This document shows positions 54,525 through 63,144 of a DNA stretch of 64,000 nucleotides, one piece after another (within the stretch, counting starts at the first letter, position 1; every line of letters starts with the position of its first letter). Under the pieces are notes generated by a model. The model made no database searches. It worked only from the letters and a program-made list of their open reading frames with translations, and was not told the DNA's origin. Position numbers and translations under genes: made by a program. Source of the DNA: Paenibacillus_AB hodogayensis (lineage in GTDB: Bacteria; Bacillota; Bacilli; Paenibacillales; NBRC-103111); NCBI RefSeq assembly GCF_039536325.1, contig NZ_BAAAYO010000001.1, forward strand, positions 186,001-250,000, given 5' to 3'.

Positions 54525-56027
54525 TTAATCGGAAATGCCGTACTGCTCCACCTTCTGATAAAGGCTGGACTTGCTCATACCGAGCAGAGCCGCCGCCTTC
54601 TGCTTGTCGCCTGCCGTCTGCGCAATCGCTTCGCGAAGCAAGCGCTCCTCATAGTCAGCCATACGCGCTTTCCATGTTCGGCCGAGACTGCCGGCCTGCT
54701 CCCGTTTCCCATCGTCTTCGTCCAGAACCGTGCCGCCGGCCTCCTCTACCCGTTCCCTATCCGGGTCCTCTTGGACAAACAGACCGGCCAAAAACTCCTC
54801 CGGCAAAGCCGCGCGGTCGAGCCAATCGCCTTCCATCCGGTATAGCGCATGCTCCGCCACGTTGCGCAGCTCCCGCACATTGCCCGGCCAATCGTAACGG
54901 ATGAGCAGCCGCTCGCATTCGGAATCAACTCCCTTGACGGCAATTCCCGTTTCTTCGGCCAACTGCTCCAGAAGCGACTTCACGATAACGGGGATATCTT
55001 CCCTGCGTTCGCGCAGCGGCGGCATATGCAGCGGCACGACGTGCAGCCGGTAATACAGGTCAGAGCGGAAGCGGCCTTCGCGCACGAGCTGTCGCAAATC
55101 CCGGTTCGTGGCCGCGATGACGCGGGCGTCGATCGGCTCCGGCTTGTCCGAGCCGACCGGCTCGATCTCCTTCTCCTGCAGCACGCGCAGCAGCTTCACC
55201 TGGCCGGACAGCGACAGCTCGCCGATCTCGTCGAGAAAAATCGTGCCTCTGTTCGCCTGCGCGAACTTGCCGTTCCTTCCCGTGCGTCTCGCTCCGGTGA
55301 ACGATCCTTCCTTGTAGCCGAACAGCTCGGATTCGAGCAGCGTCTCCGGTATGGCCGCGCAGTTGACCGCGACGAACGGACCGTAACGGCGCCGGCTTTC
55401 GCGGTGAATGCCGTGGGCGAGCAGCTCCTTGCCCGTGCCGCTTTCTCCGGTAATGAGCACGGCGCTGTCGGCTTTGGCCACCTTGACGGCCATCGTCTTC
55501 ACCTTTCTCATCGGCTCGCTGCCGCCGAGAAGATGCTCCAGCCCGTATTTCGCTCCGGTCGCATCTCTGGCCTTCGCTTCGCCGTAATGCAGATGCGCCT
55601 TGATTTCGCGGTATTTGGCATTCATTTCGAACAATCGGTCGATATCCTTGAACATGATTTTGCCGACGACCGCGATCAGCTCGCCGCGGCTTTTGATCGG
55701 AATCCGGCTGGCGATCATCCAATGACCGCGGATTTGCTGCAGATCGGCGATTTCCGCCTTGCCGGTTTCCGCTACGATATGCAGCCGCGTATTCGGAATG
55801 ACCTCCGTCACGTGCTTGCCGATCATATCCGCAAGCTCCACCTGTATAAATGACGCATACGTCTGGCTCGCCGTCAGCACGATGCCCTTCGCATCGGCGA
55901 TCACGATGCCTTCGTACGCGTTTTCCAAGGCAAATTTGTAAAGCGCCAAATCCTGTCCGACTTGTCTCTCCCGGGCCGCGCCCTCCCGGATCAGCCGGTG
56001 CACCCAGCCGTTGCTGCCAAATCGCAT
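54525..56027 (-). CDS. Sigma-54-dependent transcriptional activator (PAS-AAA-Fis)
   Basis: 500 aa. A PAS domain at about residues 25-140 (ENAYEGIVIADAKGIVLTAS) is followed by a central AAA+ domain with Walker A GESGTGKE near 190, the sigma-54 loop GSFTGA (usual GAFTGA) near 240, and Walker B GTIFLDEIGEL. A Fis-type helix-turn-helix lies at the C-terminus (AAALLGMSKSSLYQKVEQYGI). ATG 56027 has GGGGGGAG 5-6 bases upstream. It is the obvious candidate to activate the -24/-12 promoter of the sco operon 2 kb away. The PAS ligand may be a short-chain acid or CoA ester, which is inference. Confidence 0.88.
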   Translation of the reverse strand: MRFGSNGWVHRLIREGAARERQVGQDLALYKFALENAYEGIVIADAKGIVLTASQTYASFIQVELADMIGKHVTEVIPNTRLHIVAETGKAEIADLQQIRGHWMIASRIPIKSRGELIAVVGKIMFKDIDRLFEMNAKYREIKAHLHYGEAKARDATGAKYGLEHLLGGSEPMRKVKTMAVKVAKADSAVLITGESGTGKELLAHGIHRESRRRYGPFVAVNCAAIPETLLESELFGYKEGSFTGARRTGRNGKFAQANRGTIFLDEIGELSLSGQVKLLRVLQEKEIEPVGSDKPEPIDARVIAATNRDLRQLVREGRFRSDLYYRLHVVPLHMPPLRERREDIPVIVKSLLEQLAEETGIAVKGVDSECERLLIRYDWPGNVRELRNVAEHALYRMEGDWLDRAALPEEFLAGLFVQEDPDRERVEEAGGTVLDEDDGKREQAGSLGRTWKARMADYEERLLREAIAQTAGDKQKAAALLGMSKSSLYQKVEQYGISD

Positions 56028-56162
56028 CGCCGCTCCCCCCACTCAGACGGTTCGTGCTTTATGGATTCGCCAACCGCTGCGCAATACCCTCTTCGCCGCA
56101 AGCGGCGGCTGCCCTGAAAGCTTCTCCTGTCGGCTGCGGAACTGCGCGGGCACACAAAGAAG

Positions 56163-56190
56163 CCCGGGACCGTATGTCGGTCCCGGACTT
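56163..56190. terminator. Bidirectional terminator
   Basis: CCCGGGACCG and CGGTCCCGG pair around TATGT. The plus-strand exit is ACTTTTTGC and the minus-strand exit GCTTCTTTG. It follows the small gene at 56213. Confidence 0.7.
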
Positions 56191-56212
56191 TTTGCATCGG
56201 CAGTGGCCAGTC

Positions 56213-56515
56213 TTAATGAAGCTTCCCGCCGCTTTCCGTTACGATTTTGTCGGCAAAGCTCTTAATCGTCGAGCAGCCGAGCAGCGGCGGCTTGGATACG
56301 CAGTTCAACACGAGCAGTCCGGTTTTGCCGTCCCACGCGTATTGAAAGCCGACCTGCCAGCCGACCACTTGAATCGAGAAGCCCCCCGACGGAGTTCCCG
56401 GTATGTCGATCCCTTTCTTCTTAGCCAACGTCTGCAGCGCGCGAAAGACGTTGGGCGTTACGTTCTTGTACTTCAACGCCGGACATACGGCCATCCTGCA
56501 TCGTCCCTTCTTCAT
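56213..56515 (-). CDS. Small hypothetical protein
   Basis: 100 aa from ATG 56515 (a weak AAGAAG 5 bases upstream; ATG 56494 after AGAAGGG is equally plausible). It contains CPALKYKNVTPNVFRALQTLAKKKG (basic helix region), a central Gly-rich beta segment, and ends CSTIKSFADKIVTESGGKLH. No membrane helix or signal peptide is present, and there is no recognised family. It has two Cys near the N-terminus and two near the C-terminus. It lies at the edge of the spore-surface-like cluster with its own terminator, so it is a candidate coat or spore protein only by position. Confidence 0.6.
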   Translation of the reverse strand: MKKGRCRMAVCPALKYKNVTPNVFRALQTLAKKKGIDIPGTPSGGFSIQVVGWQVGFQYAWDGKTGLLVLNCVSKPPLLGCSTIKSFADKIVTESGGKLH

Positions 56516-56675
56516 GGTGTCTTCTTGTATGTATATGAGGGGCCGCTTGGCCAACGTGCCGGAATTCGTTTGCGGACCGGACCGCATGCCGATTGCAGAC
56601 CAAAAGGCGGCACGGCTTGCCGCCGTCCGCTCTTTCGGTACTTGCTCTTTCGGTACTTGTTGTTCGTTCTGTCGC

Positions 56676-57665
56676 TTATGCGTCCGGTTCGGCAGGCGCC
56701 AAAGGCTCGTAACCGGCGGCGTTGTAGATCATCTCCGTCAGCCGAACGACTTTCAGCGCATAGTCGCCGGGGACGAGCACTTCATGCCGGCCGCGGATGG
56801 CGTCGATGAAGCTTTTGTCCTGATTGGTCGCGCGGGCCGGAAGCTCGGGGACGAACGGCTCCTGACGGTGGCGGCGGACGGTGACGCGACCGTTGTCGAA
56901 GCGGATGGCGCCGTGTTCCCCGCAAAACATATACGACTCCTGCCAGCCCTGGGCAAAGCCGACGATGCTCAAACTGGCGATCGGTCCCTCGGCGAAACGG
57001 ATGGCCGTGAACGAGTCGATCTCGACGGGAGAGCCGTGCCGGTGCAGCAGCGGCTTCACCTCGACGGGGGTAAGCCCTGTCGTCCAGAGCAGGGCGTCGA
57101 CCACATGACTCCCTGAATCCATCAGCATTCCGCCCCCGGACAGCTCGGGCTGCACCCGCCACGTCCCCTCCGTCAGCTGCTTCCAATCCTGATACAGAGC
57201 GGCCGTCACCGAAGTGAGCGGACCGATCACTCCGTCCTGAATCGCCTGCCGTATGTACTGGAAATCCGGCTGGCAATGACGCTGGTACGACACCTGGAGC
57301 AGCTTGCCCGTCTCCGACGCCGTATCGAGCAGCCGCTCGGCCTCTGCGGAGGAACAAGTCATCGGCTTCTCCACCAGCACATGACAGCCTGCCTGCAGCG
57401 AATCGGTCACATGCTGGAAATGCAGCGTATGCGGGGAACAGACGACGACGGCGTCAAGCCGATCGGTATCAAGCATGGTTCGGTGATCGTCGTGGACGGC
57501 AATCCCGTCCAGACCGAACTTGTTGATAAACCGTTCCCGGCTATCCGCACTCGGATCGGCAAGAGCCGCCAATTCGGCCTCATCGGCCAGCTCCAGCAGT
57601 TGGGATGCGTGCCAATGCGAGATGCCGCCGGTGCCGATTATCCCGAAACGCAACTTTTTCATCAT
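56676..57665 (-). CDS. Gfo/Idh/MocA-family oxidoreductase
   Basis: 329 aa. Rossmann motif FGIIGTGGISHWHA, canonical VLVEKPMTCS (the Lys of the EKP motif) near residue 97, and GGGMLMDSGSHVVDALLW near 175 with the active-site His. AAGGAG is 7 bases before the first ATG of a tandem pair. Likely an NAD(P)-dependent sugar dehydrogenase. It is transcribed away from the appendage-like genes and need not belong to them. Confidence 0.83.
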   Translation of the reverse strand: MMKKLRFGIIGTGGISHWHASQLLELADEAELAALADPSADSRERFINKFGLDGIAVHDDHRTMLDTDRLDAVVVCSPHTLHFQHVTDSLQAGCHVLVEKPMTCSSAEAERLLDTASETGKLLQVSYQRHCQPDFQYIRQAIQDGVIGPLTSVTAALYQDWKQLTEGTWRVQPELSGGGMLMDSGSHVVDALLWTTGLTPVEVKPLLHRHGSPVEIDSFTAIRFAEGPIASLSIVGFAQGWQESYMFCGEHGAIRFDNGRVTVRRHRQEPFVPELPARATNQDKSFIDAIRGRHEVLVPGDYALKVVRLTEMIYNAAGYEPLAPAEPDA

Positions 57666-57783
57666 CGCTCACTCCTTCGACCTGTCTTGTCCGGCAAGTC
57701 AAGCCATCGTCTCTCTACTATCCATATTGCGGACAGGACAAGGATATGCGCACGGGAACATACGACTGCGGCTGGCCTGACCT

Positions 57784-58134
57784 CTACATCGCACTGTAGC
57801 GGGGCTGGAAATGCAGCTCGCCGTTCATATGCCCGTCACCCGTCCCCGCAACCCGGATCGAGTTGAAGCCGACTACCGTGAAAGCGATCGTATCTCCAGG
57901 ATGTAACGAAAGCGACTGAACGACGGATTGGTTGAATAAAAATCGCAGCTCTGCCTTCCCCGAGGAGCCGGGATTCGACGTCACGCTCCCCGACCCGTAT
58001 ACGATCTCGCTGGAAACGTACAGCAGCCCCCCTTCCTCTCCGTTCTTCCCTTCTACAAACCACGAGCAATCCACGCAATCGACGTTCGGCGGGTCCGTCG
58101 GAAATAGGCACGATTCTTGCGGGCCACTTGGCAT
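57784..58134 (-). CDS. DUF3992/Ena-like putative endospore appendage or coat protein
   Basis: 116 aa. ATG 58134 has AAGGAG 9 bases upstream; the longer frame to 58350 has no such site. The N-terminal region has spaced Cys (CLFPTD; CVDCSW). The beta-rich body ends in LSLHPGDTIAFTVVGFNSIRVAGTG, the pattern near the C-terminus of Ena-type endospore appendage subunits (PGE/D-x2-x-FTV-GF-SI-V-GTG). Ena subunits polymerise by N-terminal Cys bridges to the next subunit. The family call is from remembered sequence pattern and should be tested by profile search. Confidence 0.6.
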   Translation of the reverse strand: MPSGPQESCLFPTDPPNVDCVDCSWFVEGKNGEEGGLLYVSSEIVYGSGSVTSNPGSSGKAELRFLFNQSVVQSLSLHPGDTIAFTVVGFNSIRVAGTGDGHMNGELHFQPRYSAM

Positions 58135-58340
58135 GGCGTCAGACTCCTTCCCGTTCGTAAGCCGGCTCGGGCTGCATGTGCGGCCGGTTGATGTCGTACA
58201 GCAGTGTATTGAAAAAAAGGGCGATGCTCCACCCGGCAAATACCCATTTTGCCTAAAAATGAGCAAATGTCTAGGGCGTTTATCCCCTACCGCCATATGC
58301 TTTCTACAAGACATTCCGCACAGGAACGGGGGGAGTTCAG

Positions 58341-59087
58341 GTGAAGTCAAACAGCGTGTGCCGCAAGCGTAAAACGACGCGTTCGAATTACGTGCCGGCG
58401 AAGCGCGCGCTTAAGCCCGTACGCAAAGCTCGCGGTTGCGCGATCCGGGCCCGCCGCGCGCCAAAACGCGCCTTTGCGCGCCGATGCTGCCGCGCGCGGC
58501 GCCGTTTCCGCTGCGGCAAGCATCGGCGGTCGGCCCGGCTGCGGCGCTTGCTCCGGCTGCGGCGCCGACAATGTCGGCTTTCCCGGCATTGCCCGAGACG
58601 CCGCAAGCGGAGCGGCTGCCGCCCGCGTAAACGGGGCGGATGGCGGCTTCATGCGGGGCCGCTGACGATGCCGTTTCCGCCTGCCTGGACTCCTCCCCCG
58701 TCAGCGCCCACACCTCCGGCCGTACTTCCTGTCGAGCCGGGGCGGTGCTGCAAGGAAGATCCTTCTCCGCCTTCGGCATGGTCAAGCGTGTGCGACCAAG
58801 TAACCGGACGGATTTTCCAGACGGCCGACGGCGGGCCGAAAACGTATTTCACCACATCGGTCGACTACGCGTCGGCAATCGTTCGCGTAGATAACGATAC
58901 GGCGACGCCGATGAGCGTCACGATCGGTCTTCGCGACGGCCAGATGGCCGGGGGCCTGGTGGAGCAAGGGCAGCAAGTCTCGTTCGACGTCCCGGGCATC
59001 CGTACGCTATCCGTCGGTGGCACAGGCGGGAACGGCATTTGCAAAGGGTTTTATCATATTCGCCTGCGGACCAATATCGCAGAATAG
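58341..59087 (+). CDS. Ena-like protein with a protamine-like Arg/Cys-rich N-terminal domain
   Basis: 248 aa from a GTG with GGGGGGAG 5 bases upstream. Residues 1-100 are about 45% Arg/Lys with eight Cys (RRCCRARRRFRC). Residues 105-140 are Pro-rich (FPPAWTPPPSAPTPP). Residues 141-248 form a DUF3992/Ena-type domain: a CC pair, then VCDQVTGRIFQTADGG, VRVDNDTATPMSVTIG, QQVSFDVPGIRTLSVGGTGG. The basic region is lower in normal protein character, and a frameshift near 58600 cannot be excluded. If real, it suggests a fibre subunit or cap anchored to nucleic acid or acidic coat polymer. Divergent from the Ena-like gene at 58134. Confidence 0.6.
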   Translation: MKSNSVCRKRKTTRSNYVPAKRALKPVRKARGCAIRARRAPKRAFARRCCRARRRFRCGKHRRSARLRRLLRLRRRQCRLSRHCPRRRKRSGCRPRKRGGWRLHAGPLTMPFPPAWTPPPSAPTPPAVLPVEPGRCCKEDPSPPSAWSSVCDQVTGRIFQTADGGPKTYFTTSVDYASAIVRVDNDTATPMSVTIGLRDGQMAGGLVEQGQQVSFDVPGIRTLSVGGTGGNGICKGFYHIRLRTNIAE

Positions 59088-59097
59088 AGGGGATCGC

Positions 59098-59358
59098 ATG
59101 AATACGCAACAGACGCGCGAAGCCCGGGAACGGCTGATCGTCCAGTTGGAGCGATGGTATGCGTGGCTATGCGCAAGCCCGGCGATACTCGCCGGCGCCT
59201 CCGACCGCGATCGGATGATCGATCCTGTCGTCAGGCTGCGGCGGACGCACGAATGGCTGAGCTCCAGCTCCATCGCCAAGACGGAGTGGTTTCTGGACGA
59301 AGGCTTTCAGCTATGTATGGCCCGCCTAGAGAAAGGGGACTACGACGCATATGAATGA
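59098..59358 (+). CDS. Small helical protein of unknown function
   Basis: 86 aa. ATG 59098 follows AGAGGGG by 6 bases and is 10 bases past the previous stop, so it is in one operon. The predicted sequence is helical and rich in Arg, Trp and Asp (LIVQLERWYAWLCAS; THEWLSSSSIAKTEWFLDEG). No recognised family. The 3' end overlaps the next gene by 8 bases, and with it could form a pair of partners for the glycosyltransferase downstream. Confidence 0.6.
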   Translation: MNTQQTREARERLIVQLERWYAWLCASPAILAGASDRDRMIDPVVRLRRTHEWLSSSSIAKTEWFLDEGFQLCMARLEKGDYDAYE

Positions 59359-59662
59359 GCCGCTTCGCGACTTCGTGGCCTGCATCGGGCAAGGCTGCGA
59401 CGCCTGGAGACGGGGGGATGACGACAAGGGGCTGGAGCTTTTTCAGCAAGCCTGCCTGATCTGGCTCGACGAGCTCACTTACGAAACGGATGACGAGACG
59501 GAACGCCGGGCCATTCTGTACGGGCGGCTGGCCGGCTGGCTGCCGCGCATGCTCGAGCTGCTCGAAGGCGGAGATATTATCGCGGCGACGGATGCGCTGG
59601 AATACGGGCTGCTGCCCGAGCTGGCCGAGCTGCGGGCCGCGATGACGGCGGAGAGGGGCTGA
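59351..59662 (+). CDS. Small acidic helical protein of unknown function
   Basis: 103 aa, strongly acidic, with TPR-like or four-helix character (GDDDKGLELFQQACLIWLDEL; LLEGGDIIAATDALEYGLLPELAEL). It overlaps the preceding gene by 8 bases and ends 6 bases before the Maf-type gene. It could be a chaperone or adaptor for the glycosyltransferase or fibre subunits. That is position-based inference, and no family was recognised. Confidence 0.6.
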   Translation: MNEPLRDFVACIGQGCDAWRRGDDDKGLELFQQACLIWLDELTYETDDETERRAILYGRLAGWLPRMLELLEGGDIIAATDALEYGLLPELAELRAAMTAERG

Positions 59663-59668
59663 GACCAG

Positions 59669-61603
59669 ATGGCCGAGTCGATCTACGCAAACAACTGGGC
59701 CTCCTTGCCCGATCATTTGAAGGAGCTCGTCCCTCCGCCGGAGGACGGCGCCGCGTTCGCTCATCCGGGTGTAAGGATCGTTTCCGGGCCGAACGGCCAT
59801 TCCGTCGCCGTTATCGGGGACGGGGCGGAACAGCGGCATACGAATAGTCCCGTCGATCCTTGGAGCGAAGCGGCGCGGTGGGCCGATTCCCTCGCTTATA
59901 AGGATATGCGGGTCGCTTTCCTATACGGCTGCGGGTTCGGCTACCCTTTGTTGGAATACGCCAAACGCAAAAAAACTTACACGGAAACAGTCGTATTCGA
60001 GCAAAGCATTCCGCTCTTTACCGCCATGTTGGCCGGCATAGACGTCCGAACTCTGCTGAACGATCCGACCGTCCGCTTTGTCGTCGGCGACCGGGCGCAG
60101 ATGACGGCCCAGTTGAGCTTGTTCCTCAGCGGGGAATTTTTGCTGCGCTGCACGATGCTGTCGTTCGCCTTTACGTGGATGGCCCACCGGCACGACAAGC
60201 AGATTTATTTGGAGCTGCACGAATGGATCTGGGGTTTGCTCGATCTATGCGCCATGAGCATCGGCAACACGGTGCACGATTCGTTGACCGGCCTGTACAA
60301 TACGCTGGACAACGCCGAACGAATCGCGAACGGCGCCCCTCTCAGCGCTTTGCGCAACCTATACGCCGGCAAGCCGGCATTTATAATCGCCAACGGGCCG
60401 TCGCTCGATAAAAATGCCGATTGTTTGCGCGACGCGGTCGGCAAATCGCTGATCCTGGCCGCGGAGTCCGCGCTCCGTCCATGCCTGGAGCGGAACATCG
60501 TGCCGGATGCGATCTGCGTGACCGAGCGCAATCCGATCGTCTACCACGTCCATTTTGCCGGACAGGCGCTGCCGGAGCATCTGGTGATGGCCGGTCTCAC
60601 GGTCGTCGACCCGCGTATTCCCGCCGAGTTCGCCGGCCCTTGGTTGCCGATCTTCCGCAAGCACGAGCACTCCGCCCATTGGGTACGGGACGCGATCGCC
60701 GATGACGACGCCGCTTTGCTCGGCGGTACGTCTTCGGCGCATCTGGCCTTCGAGCTCGCTCTGTGGGCAGGAGCCGATCCGATCGTATTCGTCGGCCAGG
60801 ATCTTGCCTTCGGCCCGGACAAAATGACCCACAGCCGGCTGTCGGCATATTCCGGCGAACGCCTTGCGGGACATGTCCGAACGCTGCAGGAGCAGGAAGC
60901 GTTCGCCGTTCCGGGCGTCGACGGGAAGCCGGTGCTGACGACGAAAAGCTGGAATGACTTCCGGCTGTGGTTCGAGCATCAGATCGGCCTGTTTCCGGAC
61001 CGCACGTTCGTGGATGCGACCGAAGGCGGCGCCGCCATACGCGGAACCGCGATCATGAAGCTGCGGGACGTGATAAACGCCTATTGCCGCGCCCCGGTCG
61101 GACGCCACCTGTACGACCATGTACGAACCGTCGAGCGCGCCAGAGAAGGCCGAAGCCAGCCGGGCGAAAAGCTCGCGGCCGTCCTCGTCCGGTGCGAAGA
61201 GCTGCGTGATCGGCTGCGGCAGTGGGAGGCTTCGGCAGCCGAGGATTTGCTCGACTGTCGGCTCGTGGACACGATGTGCAGGCTGCACGCCCGGCAGCCG
61301 GACGCGCCTCTGCCCGCTTTTGCCGAATCGCTGCTCGACCGCACCAGCCGCGCTTACTGGAAATATACGAGGGATGCCGACCTGTCGGTCTATATCCAGC
61401 ACATCGTCTTCGCTTTTCATCAACAAATCAACGAGTTGGGCGAAATCGACACGCTTGCTCGGATCAGCGAGCTGAACGGGCTGAACGGAAGGCTGCTGCA
61501 TACGCTCCGGCGGCTGTTCGCGACGATTGGGGAGCAGTTTGAAGCCGCAGCGAATCGGTTGCGGCCACGGGCAGCTGTCCCGCAATCGGAGGACGATGGA
61601 TAA
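59669..61603 (+). CDS. Maf/DUF115-family glycosyltransferase
   Basis: 644 aa, the usual size for motility accessory factor proteins. An N-terminal domain (LYGCGFGYPLLEYAK, VFEQSIPLFTAML) precedes the MptE-like DUF115 core at about 230-460: PAFIIANGPSLDKNADCL, ICVTERNP, and ADPIVFVGQDLAFGPDKMTHS. Maf proteins transfer nonulosonic acids from CMP donors to Ser/Thr of flagellins. Here it sits between Ena-like genes and upstream of a CMP-sugar synthetase gene. AGGGG lies 10 bases before ATG. The acceptor is unknown. Confidence 0.85.
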   Translation: MAESIYANNWASLPDHLKELVPPPEDGAAFAHPGVRIVSGPNGHSVAVIGDGAEQRHTNSPVDPWSEAARWADSLAYKDMRVAFLYGCGFGYPLLEYAKRKKTYTETVVFEQSIPLFTAMLAGIDVRTLLNDPTVRFVVGDRAQMTAQLSLFLSGEFLLRCTMLSFAFTWMAHRHDKQIYLELHEWIWGLLDLCAMSIGNTVHDSLTGLYNTLDNAERIANGAPLSALRNLYAGKPAFIIANGPSLDKNADCLRDAVGKSLILAAESALRPCLERNIVPDAICVTERNPIVYHVHFAGQALPEHLVMAGLTVVDPRIPAEFAGPWLPIFRKHEHSAHWVRDAIADDDAALLGGTSSAHLAFELALWAGADPIVFVGQDLAFGPDKMTHSRLSAYSGERLAGHVRTLQEQEAFAVPGVDGKPVLTTKSWNDFRLWFEHQIGLFPDRTFVDATEGGAAIRGTAIMKLRDVINAYCRAPVGRHLYDHVRTVERAREGRSQPGEKLAAVLVRCEELRDRLRQWEASAAEDLLDCRLVDTMCRLHARQPDAPLPAFAESLLDRTSRAYWKYTRDADLSVYIQHIVFAFHQQINELGEIDTLARISELNGLNGRLLHTLRRLFATIGEQFEAAANRLRPRAAVPQSEDDG

Positions 61604-61726
61604 GCGCCGACAGGCGCGCGAAAGAAAGCGGTGACGCCTATTTGTGCCGACAGGGGGCAGTCGTACCGCGCATCATTACTCCCGACTCATACTCTGTACT
61701 ATCCCGCTTAAGGAGGAATCCGCTTC

Positions 61727-62065
61727 ATGAGTTGTTCCGACTCGACAGCATCATGCTGTCAAAAACCGATATTGAGCGTTTGCCTGCCGCAACAAAATTT
61801 TACCGTCACGACAGGCGCGACGCTGTTCGGTCCGAACCCTAGCCCGGTAGCCGCGTCCGGCGTTATCAGCAACGATTCCGCGGCAACCGCGTCCCTCACG
61901 GTCACGTTCCGCCGCGGCAACTCGGTAGTCGCCACATTCGGTCCGATTGCGGCCGGGCAAGCGAGAGCTTTTGCCGTCGGCAGCTTTACGAGCATCAGCG
62001 CCACCAGCACCTCGGCAGGCGTGGCCACACTGTGCATGACCGAATTTTTCCGCCCGAATTTCTGA
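61727..62065 (+). CDS. DUF3992/Ena-like putative endospore appendage subunit
   Basis: 112 aa. ATG follows AAGGAGGA by about 10 bases. The short Cys-bearing N-terminal arm (C3, then a CC pair at 10-11, and SVCLPQ at 19) precedes an eight-strand-like body: GVISNDSAATASLTVTFRRG, then GPIAAGQARAFAVGSFTSISATST and the end CMTEFFRPNF. The arm with a CC pair and the GQxRxFxVGxFTSI ending fit S-type Ena subunits. Ser/Thr-rich loops would offer many O-glycosylation sites for the Maf enzyme next door. Confidence 0.68.
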   Translation: MSCSDSTASCCQKPILSVCLPQQNFTVTTGATLFGPNPSPVAASGVISNDSAATASLTVTFRRGNSVVATFGPIAAGQARAFAVGSFTSISATSTSAGVATLCMTEFFRPNF

Positions 62066-62154
62066 GACGAGGACGCCCTTGCCCGGATTTCCGATCCGGG
62101 CAAGAATCGTCTGCGGGCGGGATGCGGACGGACTTTCGACAAGGAGCGTGCCGC

Positions 62155-63144
62155 TTGAAACTTTATTCGGACGTAAATGCGCTTGTCGTCGGATACGGCT
62201 CGGCGGGCAGACGACACTGTCGGCTTCTGCGCGAGCTCGGCTGCCGGGTATCGGCGGTAACCCGTCAGCACGTTCCGGACGCGGACATCCGCCCGTTCCG
62301 GACGATAGCCGAAGCCTGCCTTACCGACACATTCGATTACGCTGTCATTGCCAACCGGACCGACGAGCACCATGCCACGCTGCTTGCATTGCGCGAAGCG
62401 GGCTACACCGGAGACATTCTCGTGGAGAAGCCGCTGTTCGCCGATGCCGATGCCTCCCTTCCGTCGTCCGAATATGCTGACCGGGTTTATACCGCCTACA
62501 ACCTCAGGTACCATCCTGTGCTGCAACGGCTAAAGGAGATCGTGCGCGGCGAGCAGACATTTTCCGTGATGGTGTATACCGGACAGTATCTTCCCTCCTG
62601 GCGCAACCGGGATTACCGCCAGTGCTATTCCGCCAGACGACACGAAGGCGGCGGCGTGCTGCGGGACTTGAGCCATGAGCTGGACTACGTCCAGTGGCTG
62701 TTCGGGCCCTGGAGGCGCGCGGCGGCAATCGGCGGGCGGTTCAGCCCGCTCGAGATCGATAGCGACGATACGTTCGCGCTGCTGCTCGCGACCGAGCGCT
62801 GCCCGGTTGTGACGATCCAGATTAACTATGTCGACCGGATCGGTCAGCGGAAGCTGATCGTCAACGGCACCAACCATACTTATTCGGCCGAGCTGTTCGG
62901 CCGGACGCTGCAAACCGACGGACGGACGGAAGCGTTCGAGTGCGACGCCGATTACACGTACCACAAGCAGCACCTCGATATGCTGAGCGGAACCAAGGAT
63001 ACCGTCTGCACGCTCGGGCAAGCACTCGATACGATGCGGCTGATCGGTGAAGCCGAGCGGGCCGCCCTACTGGAAAGGTGGATGCATCATGAGAAGGCTG
63101 TGCACGATTTGCGCGCGCGGGGGCTCGACGGGGGTGGTCAATAA
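62155..63144 (+). CDS. Gfo/Idh/MocA-family oxidoreductase of a nonulosonate-type cluster
   Basis: 329 aa from a TTG codon with AAGGAG 8 bases upstream; an ATG at 62122 is a weaker choice. ALVVGYGSAGRRHCRLLRELG is the NAD fold, DILVEKPLFAD the EKP motif, and GGGVLRDLSHELDYVQWLFGP the substrate site. Oxidoreductases of this type accompany ptmA/ptmB genes in flagellin nonulosonate clusters. It overlaps the cytidylyltransferase gene by 56 bases, so the two are co-translated. Confidence 0.8.
   Translation: MKLYSDVNALVVGYGSAGRRHCRLLRELGCRVSAVTRQHVPDADIRPFRTIAEACLTDTFDYAVIANRTDEHHATLLALREAGYTGDILVEKPLFADADASLPSSEYADRVYTAYNLRYHPVLQRLKEIVRGEQTFSVMVYTGQYLPSWRNRDYRQCYSARRHEGGGVLRDLSHELDYVQWLFGPWRRAAAIGGRFSPLEIDSDDTFALLLATERCPVVTIQINYVDRIGQRKLIVNGTNHTYSAELFGRTLQTDGRTEAFECDADYTYHKQHLDMLSGTKDTVCTLGQALDTMRLIGEAERAALLERWMHHEKAVHDLRARGLDGGGQ

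Noticed and set aside
58135..58340. Sigma-K or sigma-E promoters for the Ena-like genes
   Set aside because: CATA-like -10 sequences occur (near 58303 and 61690) but without a -35 AC element at correct spacing, so no sporulation promoter is claimed.
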